From NCBI GenBank assembly GCA_945868435.1, contig CAMBLG010000002.1, positions 124,001 through 188,000 of the forward strand: a stretch of 64,000 nt of DNA, written 5' to 3'. A model generated the notes under the pieces. The model worked only from the letters and a program-made list of their open reading frames with translations, was not told the DNA's origin and did not search any database. The translations under genes and the position numbers were made by a program. Within the stretch, counting starts at the first letter, position 1; each line of letters begins with the position of its first letter. This document shows positions 37,085-45,534 of the stretch, piece by piece. The DNA is from an uncultured Lachnospiraceae bacterium (GTDB taxonomy: Bacteria > Bacillota > Clostridia > Lachnospirales > Lachnospiraceae).

Positions 37085-38023
37085 CTAATCTAACTGAACA
37101 AATGCAGCATAGTTGCCACTCTGCATGTTCGCCGCATCATAATACCCATCATCCATATATCCCATATAGTAGGTATCATGTGGTTCAAACTCCGATGAAT
37201 CCTCCCCTACCAGGTATTCGTTGTGCAGAATCAGGCAGCACAGATTCTCCTTCGTGTAGAAGTCACTGTCCGAATTGCGCTCATAGTAATCCTCCAGCTC
37301 CTGCTCTGTCACACCCAAGTCTGCAAGGTCCTCCGTAATATACTTCTGTGCAGCGCTTCCCATATATACATCATAGGTTCCGGAATAGTAGTTGTCATTG
37401 TGGTCACTGTCATCCTGATACCAGAGATAGCTTCCATCATCATAAAAATAAATTGCAGAACTGTCTCCGCACTGGAAGCTGTGGTCTTCAAACGGGTTCT
37501 CACTGGTTGTTCCGGCTGTGCCATCGAAACCATCAAAATTACCGTTTTCGATTTCCTCCAGACGCTCCTCCAGCCATTGCTCCAGTTCCCGCTCATCCAT
37601 ATCCTTGATTTCATCATAGGCCACGCCTGCGAAAATCACACACATCAGCATGTAAATTCCGATCAGCACGCCAAATACGGAAGTCACAATTCCACCGATG
37701 GCCAGACCATACTTGGACTCCTTACGGCACAGCGCAACGATGCCAAGGATAATACCAATGATACCAAAAAGGGAACCACCCACACAGCACAATGTCATAG
37801 AAAGAATTCCGATGATCAGAGCGGCAATACCAAAACCGCATCCCTTTTCCGGTTTCTGCGGCTGCCCATATGGTGACCCCTGATTCGGGGCCATATATGG
37901 ATTGTTGTATCCGCCGTTGTTTGGATTATAGCCATTTCCCTGATAATAATTGCCATTGTTCGGATTATATGTTCCATTACTGTTGGAATTATACCCGTTA
38001 TCCTGATTGTAATTGTTATCCAT
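37085..38023 (-). CDS. DUF4190-type membrane protein with Asn/Tyr/Gly-rich N-terminus
   Basis: A 312-residue protein in three parts. Residues 1-60 are low complexity, rich in Asn, Tyr, Gly and Pro. Residues about 62-130 hold two membrane segments separated by a short loop, a DUF4190-like pattern (LIIGILSMTLCCVGGSLFGI). The remaining 180 residues are acidic and would face the outside. No catalytic motif is seen. Such proteins are common in Gram-positive genomes and have no assigned role. Repeat B copy 2 lies upstream. Confidence 0.75.
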   Translation of the reverse strand: MDNNYNQDNGYNSNSNGTYNPNNGNYYQGNGYNPNNGGYNNPYMAPNQGSPYGQPQKPEKGCGFGIAALIIGILSMTLCCVGGSLFGIIGIILGIVALCRKESKYGLAIGGIVTSVFGVLIGIYMLMCVIFAGVAYDEIKDMDERELEQWLEERLEEIENGNFDGFDGTAGTTSENPFEDHSFQCGDSSAIYFYDDGSYLWYQDDSDHNDNYYSGTYDVYMGSAAQKYITEDLADLGVTEQELEDYYERNSDSDFYTKENLCCLILHNEYLVGEDSSEFEPHDTYYMGYMDDGYYDAANMQSGNYAAFVQLD

Positions 38024-38105
38024 TATGATCCCCTTTCGTATCCGATTCGTTTACATACTCTATATATGTCAATTATTTTTCATATGTAAATCTATCCAAA
38101 ACCAA

Positions 38106-38159
38106 TTCCGGTACAGACTCGATTCTGATTTGAACAAACTACGATATGCGGCCGCAGAA
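38106..38159. repeat. Intergenic repeat B, copy 2
   Basis: Fifty-four bases that match 27849-27902 at 45 positions without gaps. It lies about 80 bases upstream of the DUF4190-type gene, again in the same orientation relative to the downstream minus-strand gene. The inverted partner seen in copy 1 is missing here. Confidence 0.55.
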
Positions 38160-38232
38160 CATCCCCTTATTTATACATATGTTTCAGTATACCATATATA
38201 ATCCACAAAAAACATGGTTCCTTATTACTAGC

Positions 38233-39873
38233 TTATAACTCGCCTGTCACGCCGATTACCACGTCCCCTGACTCCTGCACATCCCCCACGCAATAATTAT
38301 TACGACTGAGTTTCTTCACGCGGTACAGCATATCATCCGCCACATGCATGAAATCCCACATACGGGTTTTGTCCTGCGGTATTCCCCAGCACAAGCCCTG
38401 CGACACTGTCACGATTGGCAACGCCCTGGAAAATGCGTGCTCCATCTCCAGATCCATTACCCGTTTCTTTGTCTCACCCGCAAGGGCTACCGCCTGTTCG
38501 CGGTTCTTTCCCTCGTAGATCATTACAAATTCATCCCCACCGTAACGGGCACAAAAGCCATCATTCTCGTCAGCTATTCCTTTGAGCACCGCGGCAATCC
38601 GCCTCAGACAGTTATCGCCCGCCTGATGACCGTAATTATCATTATACTCCTTGAAATAATCCACATCCAAAATCTCAACCGTAAGCGGTAGGCTGTTATC
38701 GTCCGCGTGGGTAAAAATCGAATCGGAATAGTCGTTCAATCGGGAGCGATTAGCGATCCGGGTCAGCGAATCCATCTCAGATTTTTCCTGCAAAATGCGG
38801 TTCTCCTTCTCAACCTTCTCCTTGGCACGGTTCACCCACTCCAGATTGCGGCGCATATTAATCATATTGTTAATAATGCTTCGCGTCTCATTTTCCATCA
38901 ATTCAGACAACTCATAATGCAGGCCCGCCGCCTTCAGATACTCTGCGTTTTCCCCGTACTTGCGGTAATACTTCATCTTGAGAGAAATCACCCGAAGGTG
39001 AAGATTGATAATGCTGAAATCCTTGATCAGTGGTTCCATCGTCTCGATCACATGCCAGAAGGACTCATCCCGCTCTGCCTCCAACAGCACAAGACAATAA
39101 TCGTAAAAATCATCGAACATATCCAGAATCGTCAAATTCTCCGGCAGGATCTCATCCAACTGACCAATGCAGGCATCCCGCTCCGCCGGCAGCCCCATGC
39201 GATGATAATAAATCGTCTCATTGCAATAGATTGCCAGATGATCCAGCGTATCCCCGTATTCCCAATGCTCTCTATGTATGATTTCCAAATATCGCTTTGC
39301 TGCATTCAGGTTTTCCTGCATGACATGCGTCTTGATCAAATTGCTGTAGATGCAAAACATATATCGGTGATAGGACGCAAGCCCCGTATTCGAACGCACA
39401 TAGGCTGCCGCTTTTTCCAGGTACGTCTGGGCTTCCTCATACCGCCCACAGGAAATATTCAACACTGCAAGATTTACCTGAAAAAGCACAGTCAGATCCG
39501 ACAGATTGTACGCGCGGCAATAATTTAATCCATTCAGATAATAATCCAATGCAATCGGCGCGTTTCCACGATTCATTGCCGTAATTCCCAAATAGTTGTA
39601 GCAGCGCGCCACATACTCCCACTCCTCCGCCTGGTTCAGATTGGACAAGGCTTTGCCCATGACCTCGAAGAAATGTGTTCCATCATTCAGACCATAGTAA
39701 GTCTCGCCCATATAATAATAGCCAAACCCTATCAGCTTATGATCTGTATTTTTCTCTCCATATTCAATAATGTCCCTGCAATACTTCAAAGTAAGCTCTG
39801 CATTTTTTCCTGTGTTCTCCAGCACCTGGCTGACCCACTGCTGCACCATATCGTTGTACTCGTAAAAATCCAT
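38233..39873 (-). CDS. Diguanylate cyclase with TPR-like sensor region
   Basis: A 546-residue cytoplasmic protein. The first 360 residues are helical with TPR-like repeats (several YNYLGITAMNRGN-type units), then a coiled coil (about 358-385) leads into a GGDEF domain with the intact active site RYGGDEF, so c-di-GMP synthesis is expected. The start at 39873 has an AAAGGAGG site. There is no membrane segment, so the signal is probably internal or a bound protein. Confidence 0.9.
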   Translation of the reverse strand: MDFYEYNDMVQQWVSQVLENTGKNAELTLKYCRDIIEYGEKNTDHKLIGFGYYYMGETYYGLNDGTHFFEVMGKALSNLNQAEEWEYVARCYNYLGITAMNRGNAPIALDYYLNGLNYCRAYNLSDLTVLFQVNLAVLNISCGRYEEAQTYLEKAAAYVRSNTGLASYHRYMFCIYSNLIKTHVMQENLNAAKRYLEIIHREHWEYGDTLDHLAIYCNETIYYHRMGLPAERDACIGQLDEILPENLTILDMFDDFYDYCLVLLEAERDESFWHVIETMEPLIKDFSIINLHLRVISLKMKYYRKYGENAEYLKAAGLHYELSELMENETRSIINNMINMRRNLEWVNRAKEKVEKENRILQEKSEMDSLTRIANRSRLNDYSDSIFTHADDNSLPLTVEILDVDYFKEYNDNYGHQAGDNCLRRIAAVLKGIADENDGFCARYGGDEFVMIYEGKNREQAVALAGETKKRVMDLEMEHAFSRALPIVTVSQGLCWGIPQDKTRMWDFMHVADDMLYRVKKLSRNNYCVGDVQESGDVVIGVTGEL

Positions 39874-39910
39874 CGTGAGCCTCCTTTCGAAAAGGCAGTT
39901 CCATCTCAGC

Positions 39911-39938
39911 AAAAAAGGCTTCCCTCCATCGGGGAAGC
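39911..39938 (-). terminator. Terminator after the SpoIIQ-like gene
   Basis: On the minus strand GCTTCCC pairs with GGGAAGC (arms 39932-39938 and 39918-39924) and is followed by C and six T. It separates the spoIIQ-like gene from the GGDEF gene. Confidence 0.75.
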
Positions 39939-39974
39939 ACTTTTTATTGTATCAAAATTTCCGGTCCTGTCAAC

Positions 39975-40754
39975 CTAATCCAACGTGTCCATGATCTGCT
40001 CCGGCAGGTAGTCAGAAGGGTTGACCGGGGCTCCATCCTTCTGCAATTCAAAGTATACATTTGAGCCCTCAACCGAATAATATTTGGTCGGCTCACTCAC
40101 ATATCCCACAACCTGACCTGCTTCCAGCGTATCACCCACATCAAAGTTCAGTTCCTTGAGCTGACCGTAGATGGCAACATATCCATCTCCCAGATCCTGC
40201 TTCACCGTACAGCCGGTCTCCTCACTGTTGTAGATCTCAATAATCTTTCCCCGGGCCGCAGCATACACCTTATCGTTTACCTGTCCTGCAATGACCAGCG
40301 CGGGGTTGCAACGATACTGCTCCAGCGTCGGGAAAAATATGGTGGAATCCATGCTGTAATCCAGAAGAACCTCTCCCTCCACCGGCCAGATCAGCCCATT
40401 CTCCGGCTGAAAATGCAGTGTCTCCGCGGTTGTCGCCACAACCTTCTCATCTGCGGAATCGCTGTTCTTCTCGTCCGCCTTGGAATCCTCCTGATCCGCC
40501 TTGGCCGTGTCCACCTGCGCCTCGATCTCCGGCTCTTTCTCCGGTGTCGTCACCTGCGTTTGTGCCACCGTGTTATTGGTCTGTGGCTCCAGTTCATTGG
40601 ATGCAGCAGACAACTCCTGTGTCTCCTCTATCATCTGCTCCTGTTGCGCCAGTTCTCGTTTCTCCTGCGTTTTCTCTGTCGCATATACACTTACAAAGCC
40701 GATTGCCCCTGCAACCAGACAGGCAACGGCAGCTACATACTGTTGTTTCTTCAT
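39975..40754 (-). CDS. spoIIQ: SpoIIQ-like protein, degenerate M23 peptidase fold
   Basis: A 259-residue protein with one membrane segment near the N-terminus (about 5-24), an acidic linker (about 30-115), and a LytM/M23 domain. The metal-binding HxxxD and HxH residues of active M23 enzymes are missing: the first site reads NPALVIAGQV and the second YGQL, so it should be inactive. Bacillus SpoIIQ has the same fold and role, binding SpoIIIAH across the engulfed forespore. A promoter matching the sigma-F -10 pattern lies 36 bases upstream, which supports this identity. Confidence 0.7.
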   Translation of the reverse strand: MKKQQYVAAVACLVAGAIGFVSVYATEKTQEKRELAQQEQMIEETQELSAASNELEPQTNNTVAQTQVTTPEKEPEIEAQVDTAKADQEDSKADEKNSDSADEKVVATTAETLHFQPENGLIWPVEGEVLLDYSMDSTIFFPTLEQYRCNPALVIAGQVNDKVYAAARGKIIEIYNSEETGCTVKQDLGDGYVAIYGQLKELNFDVGDTLEAGQVVGYVSEPTKYYSVEGSNVYFELQKDGAPVNPSDYLPEQIMDTLD

Positions 40755-40789
40755 CGGGCTTACCTCCATCATCAATTAGTCTTTGATGA

Positions 40790-40819
40790 CAGTATTTCCA
40801 GTCCCGGTGAATTTATTCA
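40790..40819 (-). promoter_or_regulatory. Sigma-F-like forespore promoter
   Basis: On the minus strand GGAAATACTG (40790-40799) fits the sigma-F -10 consensus GGnRAnAHTR at every defined position, and TGAATA (40814-40819) lies 14 bases upstream as a -35 element (GYWTA or sigma-G TGAATA-like). It sits 35 bases before the spoIIQ-like start. Confidence 0.5.
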
Positions 40820-40841
40820 TTATGTTTTGTTCTCCATGCCT

Positions 40842-40914
40842 GTTCAGCCGCGTCCATTAACATGCCTTTGCCATGCTTGCATGGCACGACATCTTTAATT
40901 GTGCATAGCTGAAC
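40842..40914. other. Nested inverted repeat at the end of rsmA
   Basis: The outer arms GTTCAGC (40842-40848) and GCTGAAC (40908-40914) enclose the perfect stem TGCCATGC-TT-GCATGGCA (40869-40886). The element overlaps the last codons of rsmA. There is no T-run. Confidence 0.45.
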
Positions 40915-41773
40915 TGTTAAAAATTATGTTACTGAGTTCCGCAAACTGGCTTAGAGTCAGCGCCTCACCGCGTACGTTGGCCGGAACGCCAAGTTCCTCG
41001 ATGCACGCCGCCAGTTCCTCCTTCGTGAGGGAAAAAGCGCCGTAATTCGCGAGTCCGTTGGCCAGAGTCTTGCGCCTCTGGTTAAAGGATGCGCGGATGA
41101 CCTGGAACAACAATTTTTCGCTTTGTACTTCCACCGGCGGCTTCTCGTGGCGAGTCAGACGAATGACTGCGCTGCCCACCTTCGGCTGCGGCATAAAACA
41201 GCTCGGCGGCACATTGACCACAATTTCCGGCTTCGCATAATACTGCACGGCAAGCGACAGCGCGCCATAATCCTTGGTTCCCGGTCCCACCTGCATACGG
41301 TCCGCCACTTCCTTCTGCACCATGATAGTAATGCTGTCAATGGGCACATGACTCTCAAAAAGTCCCATGATGATGGGCGTCGTAATATAGTATGGCAGAT
41401 TGGCAACCACCTTAATCGGGTTCCCTCCGTTGCGCTCCTTGGCAAGCTTACAGATGTCGACTTTCAATATATCTTCATTCAGCACTTCCACATTATTATA
41501 TGCAGATAATGTGTCCGAAAGAATCGGAATCAGATTCGTGTCGATCTCCACCGCCACAACTTCTCTGGCAGCCTCGCACAGATATTGCGTCATGGTCCCG
41601 ATTCCCGGCCCGATCTCCAGTACAAAATCGTCTTTGGTGATATTCGCCGCGTCTATGATCTCCTCCAGGACTCCCGGATTGATCAAAAAGTTTTGTCCGA
41701 ATTTTTTTTGAAAATTAAAATGGTATTTCTGCAATACCTCGATTGTATTTTTAGAGTTTCCTAATGATGCCAT
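40895..41773 (-). CDS. rsmA: 16S rRNA dimethyladenosine transferase
   Basis: RsmA (KsgA) dimethylates A1518 and A1519 of 16S rRNA. It has 292 residues. The SAM motif I is VLEIGPGIGTMTQYL (about 54-68) and the catalytic motif NLPYYI occurs near residue 125. The C-terminal helical domain is complete. It is divergent from an AIM24-type gene. A nested inverted repeat overlaps its 3' end. Confidence 0.96.
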   Translation of the reverse strand: MASLGNSKNTIEVLQKYHFNFQKKFGQNFLINPGVLEEIIDAANITKDDFVLEIGPGIGTMTQYLCEAAREVVAVEIDTNLIPILSDTLSAYNNVEVLNEDILKVDICKLAKERNGGNPIKVVANLPYYITTPIIMGLFESHVPIDSITIMVQKEVADRMQVGPGTKDYGALSLAVQYYAKPEIVVNVPPSCFMPQPKVGSAVIRLTRHEKPPVEVQSEKLLFQVIRASFNQRRKTLANGLANYGAFSLTKEELAACIEELGVPANVRGEALTLSQFAELSNIIFNSSAMHN

Positions 41774-42034
41774 TCTATGCCATAACCTCTGTCAACTTAT
41801 TCTTCTCCAACCTGCTTTAAGCACATGCTTACCATTGTTTCTGCTTCAACTATTATACCCTCTCATGCACATTTTCACAACCGACTTTTTCTAATTGAAA
41901 TTGTCATGAAATTGTCAAGTTTGCTTCTAGTCTGAATTCCCTATTTTCATACAGTTTGTCCTCATGCTATGATGAATGCGAGAGTATCATGAAACGCAGA
42001 GGACTGCGGCCTCTGCACACGAAGGAGGGACGTT
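41774..42034 (+). promoter_or_regulatory. Divergent spacer with extended -10 promoter
   Basis: The plus-strand TGCTATGAT (TATGAT at 41968-41973) is an extended -10 element with a weak -35 (TTTCAT) 17 bases upstream; it would transcribe the AIM24-type gene. A small stem GCAGAGG/CCTCTGC lies in the leader. The remaining bases toward rsmA show no clear promoter. Confidence 0.4.
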
Positions 42035-42715
42035 ATGAATTATACAATTGAAGGTGAACCATTACCGGCTGTCATCTGTAACTTAGAGGATGGCGAGACC
42101 ATGATCACAGAGAAGGGCGCCATGTCCTGGATGTCTCCGAACATGCAGATGGAGACCACTTCCAACGGCGGCATCGGCAAAATGTTCGGCCGCGCTTTTT
42201 CCGGTGAGAGCATGTTTGTAAACCGTTACACAGCGAGAAACGGAAACGGACTGATCGCATTTGCATCCAGCTTCCCGGGTTCCATCCGCGCATTCAACAT
42301 CGCACCGGGTCAGGAGATCATCGCACAGAAGAGTGCTTTTCTGGCATCTACTGCCGGCGTTGAGCTGTCCGTATTTTTCCAGAAACGCGTTGCCAGCGGA
42401 TTTTTCGGCGGTGAAGGCTTCATCATGCAGAAGCTTTCCGGCAACGGCGTCGTATTCCTGGAGTTCGACGGTTACATCAAAGAGTACGAGCTTGCTCCGG
42501 GCCAGCAGATCATCATCGATACCGGATATCTGGCTGCGATGACTCCAACCTGCTCCGTCGAAATCCAGACGGTTCCGGGTGTGAAAAACATCCTGTTCGG
42601 CGGTGAGGGCTTATTCAACACCGTTGTAGCCGGACCGGGACGCATATGGCTGCAGAGCATGCCGGTTACACAGCTTGCAGGCGCAATCCGCCCATACATT
42701 CCTACCGGGAACTAA
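42035..42715 (+). CDS. TIGR00266/AIM24 family protein
   Basis: A 226-residue protein of the AIM24 (TIGR00266) family, built of three repeats around Gly-rich strands (for example FFGGEGFIMQKLSGNGVVFL). No membrane segment or signal is present. The family is widespread but has no known enzyme activity. A GAAGGAGGG site precedes the ATG. The last 14 bases overlap the convergent tatD gene. Confidence 0.85.
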   Translation: MNYTIEGEPLPAVICNLEDGETMITEKGAMSWMSPNMQMETTSNGGIGKMFGRAFSGESMFVNRYTARNGNGLIAFASSFPGSIRAFNIAPGQEIIAQKSAFLASTAGVELSVFFQKRVASGFFGGEGFIMQKLSGNGVVFLEFDGYIKEYELAPGQQIIIDTGYLAAMTPTCSVEIQTVPGVKNILFGGEGLFNTVVAGPGRIWLQSMPVTQLAGAIRPYIPTGN

Positions 42716-43484
42716 TTCGTGAAAAAAGGCGGCAGGCATTGTCCTCCGTCACCCGCTCTACATCCTCCGGTGTCACACCCTTAATCTCCGCAATCTTTGC
42801 GATTACATATGGAATGTTGGAAGAATCGTTCCGCGTTCCGCGGTGTGGCTCCGGAGCCATGTATGGGCAATCCGTTTCCAGCAAAATCCGTTCCAACGGC
42901 AGCGCCTCTACAGTGCGCACCAGCTTCTTCGCATTTTTAAAGGTGACAACTCCACCTACTCCAATATAATATCCCATTTTTACAAATTCCAACGCCATTT
43001 CCGGAGAATAGGAATAACAGTGAATTACTCCCGAAATTTCATCCCCGTGGTTTTCCCGCATTACGCGCATGGTGTCCTCCGCGGCTTCTCGTGAGTGAAT
43101 GATTACCGGAAGAGATACTTCCCTCGCCAGGTCCAGTTGGCGCTTGAACCAATAACGCTGGTTCGCCTGCACATCCGGCTCTTTATCCCAGTAATAATCC
43201 AGACCAATCTCCCCCACTGCCACCACCTTGGGATTTGCTGTCTGTGCTGTCAGCCAGGCAAAGGTCTCCTCATTCAGACAATCGATATCGCTGGGGTGCA
43301 CACCTGCTGCCGCATAGATAAAATCATGATTGTCGGCAAGGGCAAGCGTAGTCCGTGTGGATTCAATGGACGCACCGACATTGATGATCGGGCTGACTCC
43401 GCCGGCTCTTACCCGCGCAATGGTCTCCTCCCGGTCCTCATCAAATCGTTCATCATCATAATGGGCATGGGTTTCAAAAATCAT
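42702..43484 (-). CDS. tatD: TatD family metal-dependent deoxyribonuclease
   Basis: A 260-residue TIM-barrel hydrolase. The metal ligands include HAHYDD at residues 5-10, Glu in GEIGLDYYWD, His in IIHSREA, His in GVIHCYSY and Asp in LETDCPY. I start at 43484 behind a GGAGGAG site. TatD enzymes cut DNA ends and may act in repair or DNA turnover. Its 3' end overlaps the convergent gene. Confidence 0.93.
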   Translation of the reverse strand: MIFETHAHYDDERFDEDREETIARVRAGGVSPIINVGASIESTRTTLALADNHDFIYAAAGVHPSDIDCLNEETFAWLTAQTANPKVVAVGEIGLDYYWDKEPDVQANQRYWFKRQLDLAREVSLPVIIHSREAAEDTMRVMRENHGDEISGVIHCYSYSPEMALEFVKMGYYIGVGGVVTFKNAKKLVRTVEALPLERILLETDCPYMAPEPHRGTRNDSSNIPYVIAKIAEIKGVTPEDVERVTEDNACRLFSRISSR

Positions 43485-43601
43485 AATGGACTCCTCCTGT
43501 ATCTCCAGTAGCAATTTTTAACATAGTAACACAGAACACCACTGTTTTACAATTAGTATTAGATATGATACATTGATGCTATACAAGGAAAGGAGAAGCA
43601 T

Positions 43602-44525
43602 ATGAAACACCTTACTTTAAAGCAGACAAACACTACGATTCCTGCAATTGCAATTGGCTGCATGCGCATCGACAACATGGAGCCTCAGGCTCTTGCAGCT
43701 CATATTCAGTTCTGCGTGGAGCAGGGCCTGAACTTTTTCGATCACGCAGACATCTATGGGGGCGGGAAATGTGAGGAGAACTTCGCCAGAGCATTGGCGC
43801 TCACCTCTCTTCGGCGGGAGGATCTGTTCCTTCAATCCAAATGCGGCATTGTGCCCGGCGTCATGTATGACTTTTCCAAGGAACACATCCTTTCTTCCGT
43901 AGACGGAATACTGAAACGGCTGAACACCGAGTATCTTGACGCGCTGGTACTTCATCGGCCGGATGCCCTCATGGAACCGGAGGAAGTTGCAGAAGCCTTT
44001 GACGCATTGGAGTCCAGTGGAAAGGTGCGGCATTTTGGCGTGTCCAATCACAAGCCCATGCAGATTGAACTCCTGAAAAAATGCGTCAGACAGCCTCTGG
44101 AGATCAATCAGATGCAGTTCTCGCTTCCATTCTCCAACATGATCGCGAACGGTCTGGAGACCAACATGGTGACGGATGGCGCCATCGACCGGGATGACAG
44201 TATTTTAGAGTACATCCGCCTTCACGACATGACGATGCAGGCCTGGTCTCCATTCCAGTATGGCTTTTTCGAAGGCGTGTTTGTGGGAAACCGGGAAAAG
44301 TTTCCCAAGCTGAACAACGAACTGGATGCGCTGGCAGAGAAATACAGCGTCACTCCTTCCGGTATTGCAACTGCGTGGATCCTTCGCCATCCGGCGGGCA
44401 TCCAGATGATTGCCGGGACAACCAACCGGACGCATCTGCAGGAGATTATCGACGGCGCAAATGTTACGCTGACGCGGGAAGAATGGTATCGGTTGTACCT
44501 GTCCGCCGGACATATACTGCCATGA
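43602..44525 (+). CDS. Aldo/keto reductase, YdhF-like
   Basis: A 307-residue NADPH-dependent reductase with a TIM barrel. The catalytic Asp and Tyr are in FDHADIYGGGKCEENFARAL (about 46-65), Lys in FLQSKCGI, and His in LVLHRPDAL. It resembles the YdhF oxidoreductase subgroup. The substrate is not predictable. It has a GGAAAGGAG site and ends before a strong terminator. Confidence 0.9.
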   Translation: MKHLTLKQTNTTIPAIAIGCMRIDNMEPQALAAHIQFCVEQGLNFFDHADIYGGGKCEENFARALALTSLRREDLFLQSKCGIVPGVMYDFSKEHILSSVDGILKRLNTEYLDALVLHRPDALMEPEEVAEAFDALESSGKVRHFGVSNHKPMQIELLKKCVRQPLEINQMQFSLPFSNMIANGLETNMVTDGAIDRDDSILEYIRLHDMTMQAWSPFQYGFFEGVFVGNREKFPKLNNELDALAEKYSVTPSGIATAWILRHPAGIQMIAGTTNRTHLQEIIDGANVTLTREEWYRLYLSAGHILP

Positions 44526-44575
44526 CAATGGTGTTTCCACGAATGAGCGCATACAGAAGCGACATATGATAATAC

Positions 44576-44611
44576 AAAAATTCCTGCCCATAAATATGGA
44601 CAGGAATTTTT
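44576..44611. terminator. Strong bidirectional terminator
   Basis: AAAATTCCTG (44577-44586) pairs with CAGGAATTTT (44601-44610), with CCA/TGG inside, flanked by A and T runs. It can end both the aldo/keto reductase and the convergent 70-residue gene. Confidence 0.8.
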
Positions 44612-44632
44612 ATTGTTTATTCCCTTACTCTT

Positions 44633-44845
44633 TTACAACCCGGCAGTCATTTTCCGGTCAATCCAGGTCATCAGGGTCTCGGAGCGGACAGCCAGTGCCT
44701 CGCACTCTGCCTCCCAAGCCTCATACTCCTTGCTGTTCTCGTCCTTCGGCTCTTTCTCCTCCAGCTCTTCCATTTTGTGGTTCAGCTCGTCGAACGCCTT
44801 GCGGATATCCTCCAAAGAGGACTGTTCAGTCACTACATTATACAT
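44633..44845 (-). CDS. Small acidic coiled-coil protein
   Basis: A 70-residue hypothetical protein, mostly helical and acidic (LEDIRKAFDELNHKMEELEE), so probably a short coiled coil. It has a GAGGG ribosome binding site and ends at the bidirectional terminator. It follows the NUDIX gene by 65 bases. I recognise no family. Confidence 0.6.
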   Translation of the reverse strand: MYNVVTEQSSLEDIRKAFDELNHKMEELEEKEPKDENSKEYEAWEAECEALAVRSETLMTWIDRKMTAGL

Positions 44846-44910
44846 ATATTATCCCTCTTCCTATTATTTTTTCGGAAAAATGTTCTATCATTTCCCCGAT
44901 ACATACAAAC

Positions 44911-45453
44911 TTACATAAAACGCTCCAGCATATGCAGTTCTTCGATATCAATGCAGTTAGGAATCGTATTCTCCAGCACTGCATTCTTACAGGCGTCAAA
45001 CTCCATCCACATAACGCTGTCGATTTCTTCCTTCTGGACGACAAACTCCTCCGCCTCCTTGTCCAGCCAAAGCAAATACACTCTGCTGACCTGACGGTCG
45101 TGGAATGGCTCTCCATGGAAATTCCCATCCATGCCCAGCTTTTTCAAACCGCAATCAATCAACTGATCTGCCGCAATGTCCACGCCCAGTTCTTCCTTCA
45201 GCTCCCGAAGCGCAGAGGGAATATAATCCACTCCTGCAGGAATATGTCCGGCACTGGAAATATCATAGCAGCCCGGAAAGGAATCCTTATCCATGCAACG
45301 CTTCTGAAGAAGGATCTCAATCTGTCCATGTTTTTTGCGAACGATCCACACATGGGCAGTACGATGAAGCGCGCCCCGCCGATGTGCCTCCGTTCTCTCA
45401 ATCGTCTCGCCTGTCGGGTTTCCCTGCTCGTCTACAATATCAAAATATTCCAT
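44911..45453 (-). CDS. NUDIX hydrolase
   Basis: A 180-residue NUDIX protein similar in form to the IPP-isomerase-like subgroup (DEQGNPTGETIERTEAHRRG at the start). The box reads GHIPAGVDYIPSALRELKEELGV in two parts: the REuxEExGu half is intact, while the first Glu of the pattern is Val. The metal-binding glutamates of the helix remain, so it may still hydrolyse a nucleoside diphosphate derivative. A GGGAGG site precedes it. Confidence 0.85.
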   Translation of the reverse strand: MEYFDIVDEQGNPTGETIERTEAHRRGALHRTAHVWIVRKKHGQIEILLQKRCMDKDSFPGCYDISSAGHIPAGVDYIPSALRELKEELGVDIAADQLIDCGLKKLGMDGNFHGEPFHDRQVSRVYLLWLDKEAEEFVVQKEEIDSVMWMEFDACKNAVLENTIPNCIDIEELHMLERFM

Positions 45454-45534
45454 ACGTATCCTCCCGATTTGTATACCTCAGGTCCGTCGCTGTATCCTCC
45501 AGCAGACTGCCCGATTTGAAATCGAATCCATCCA

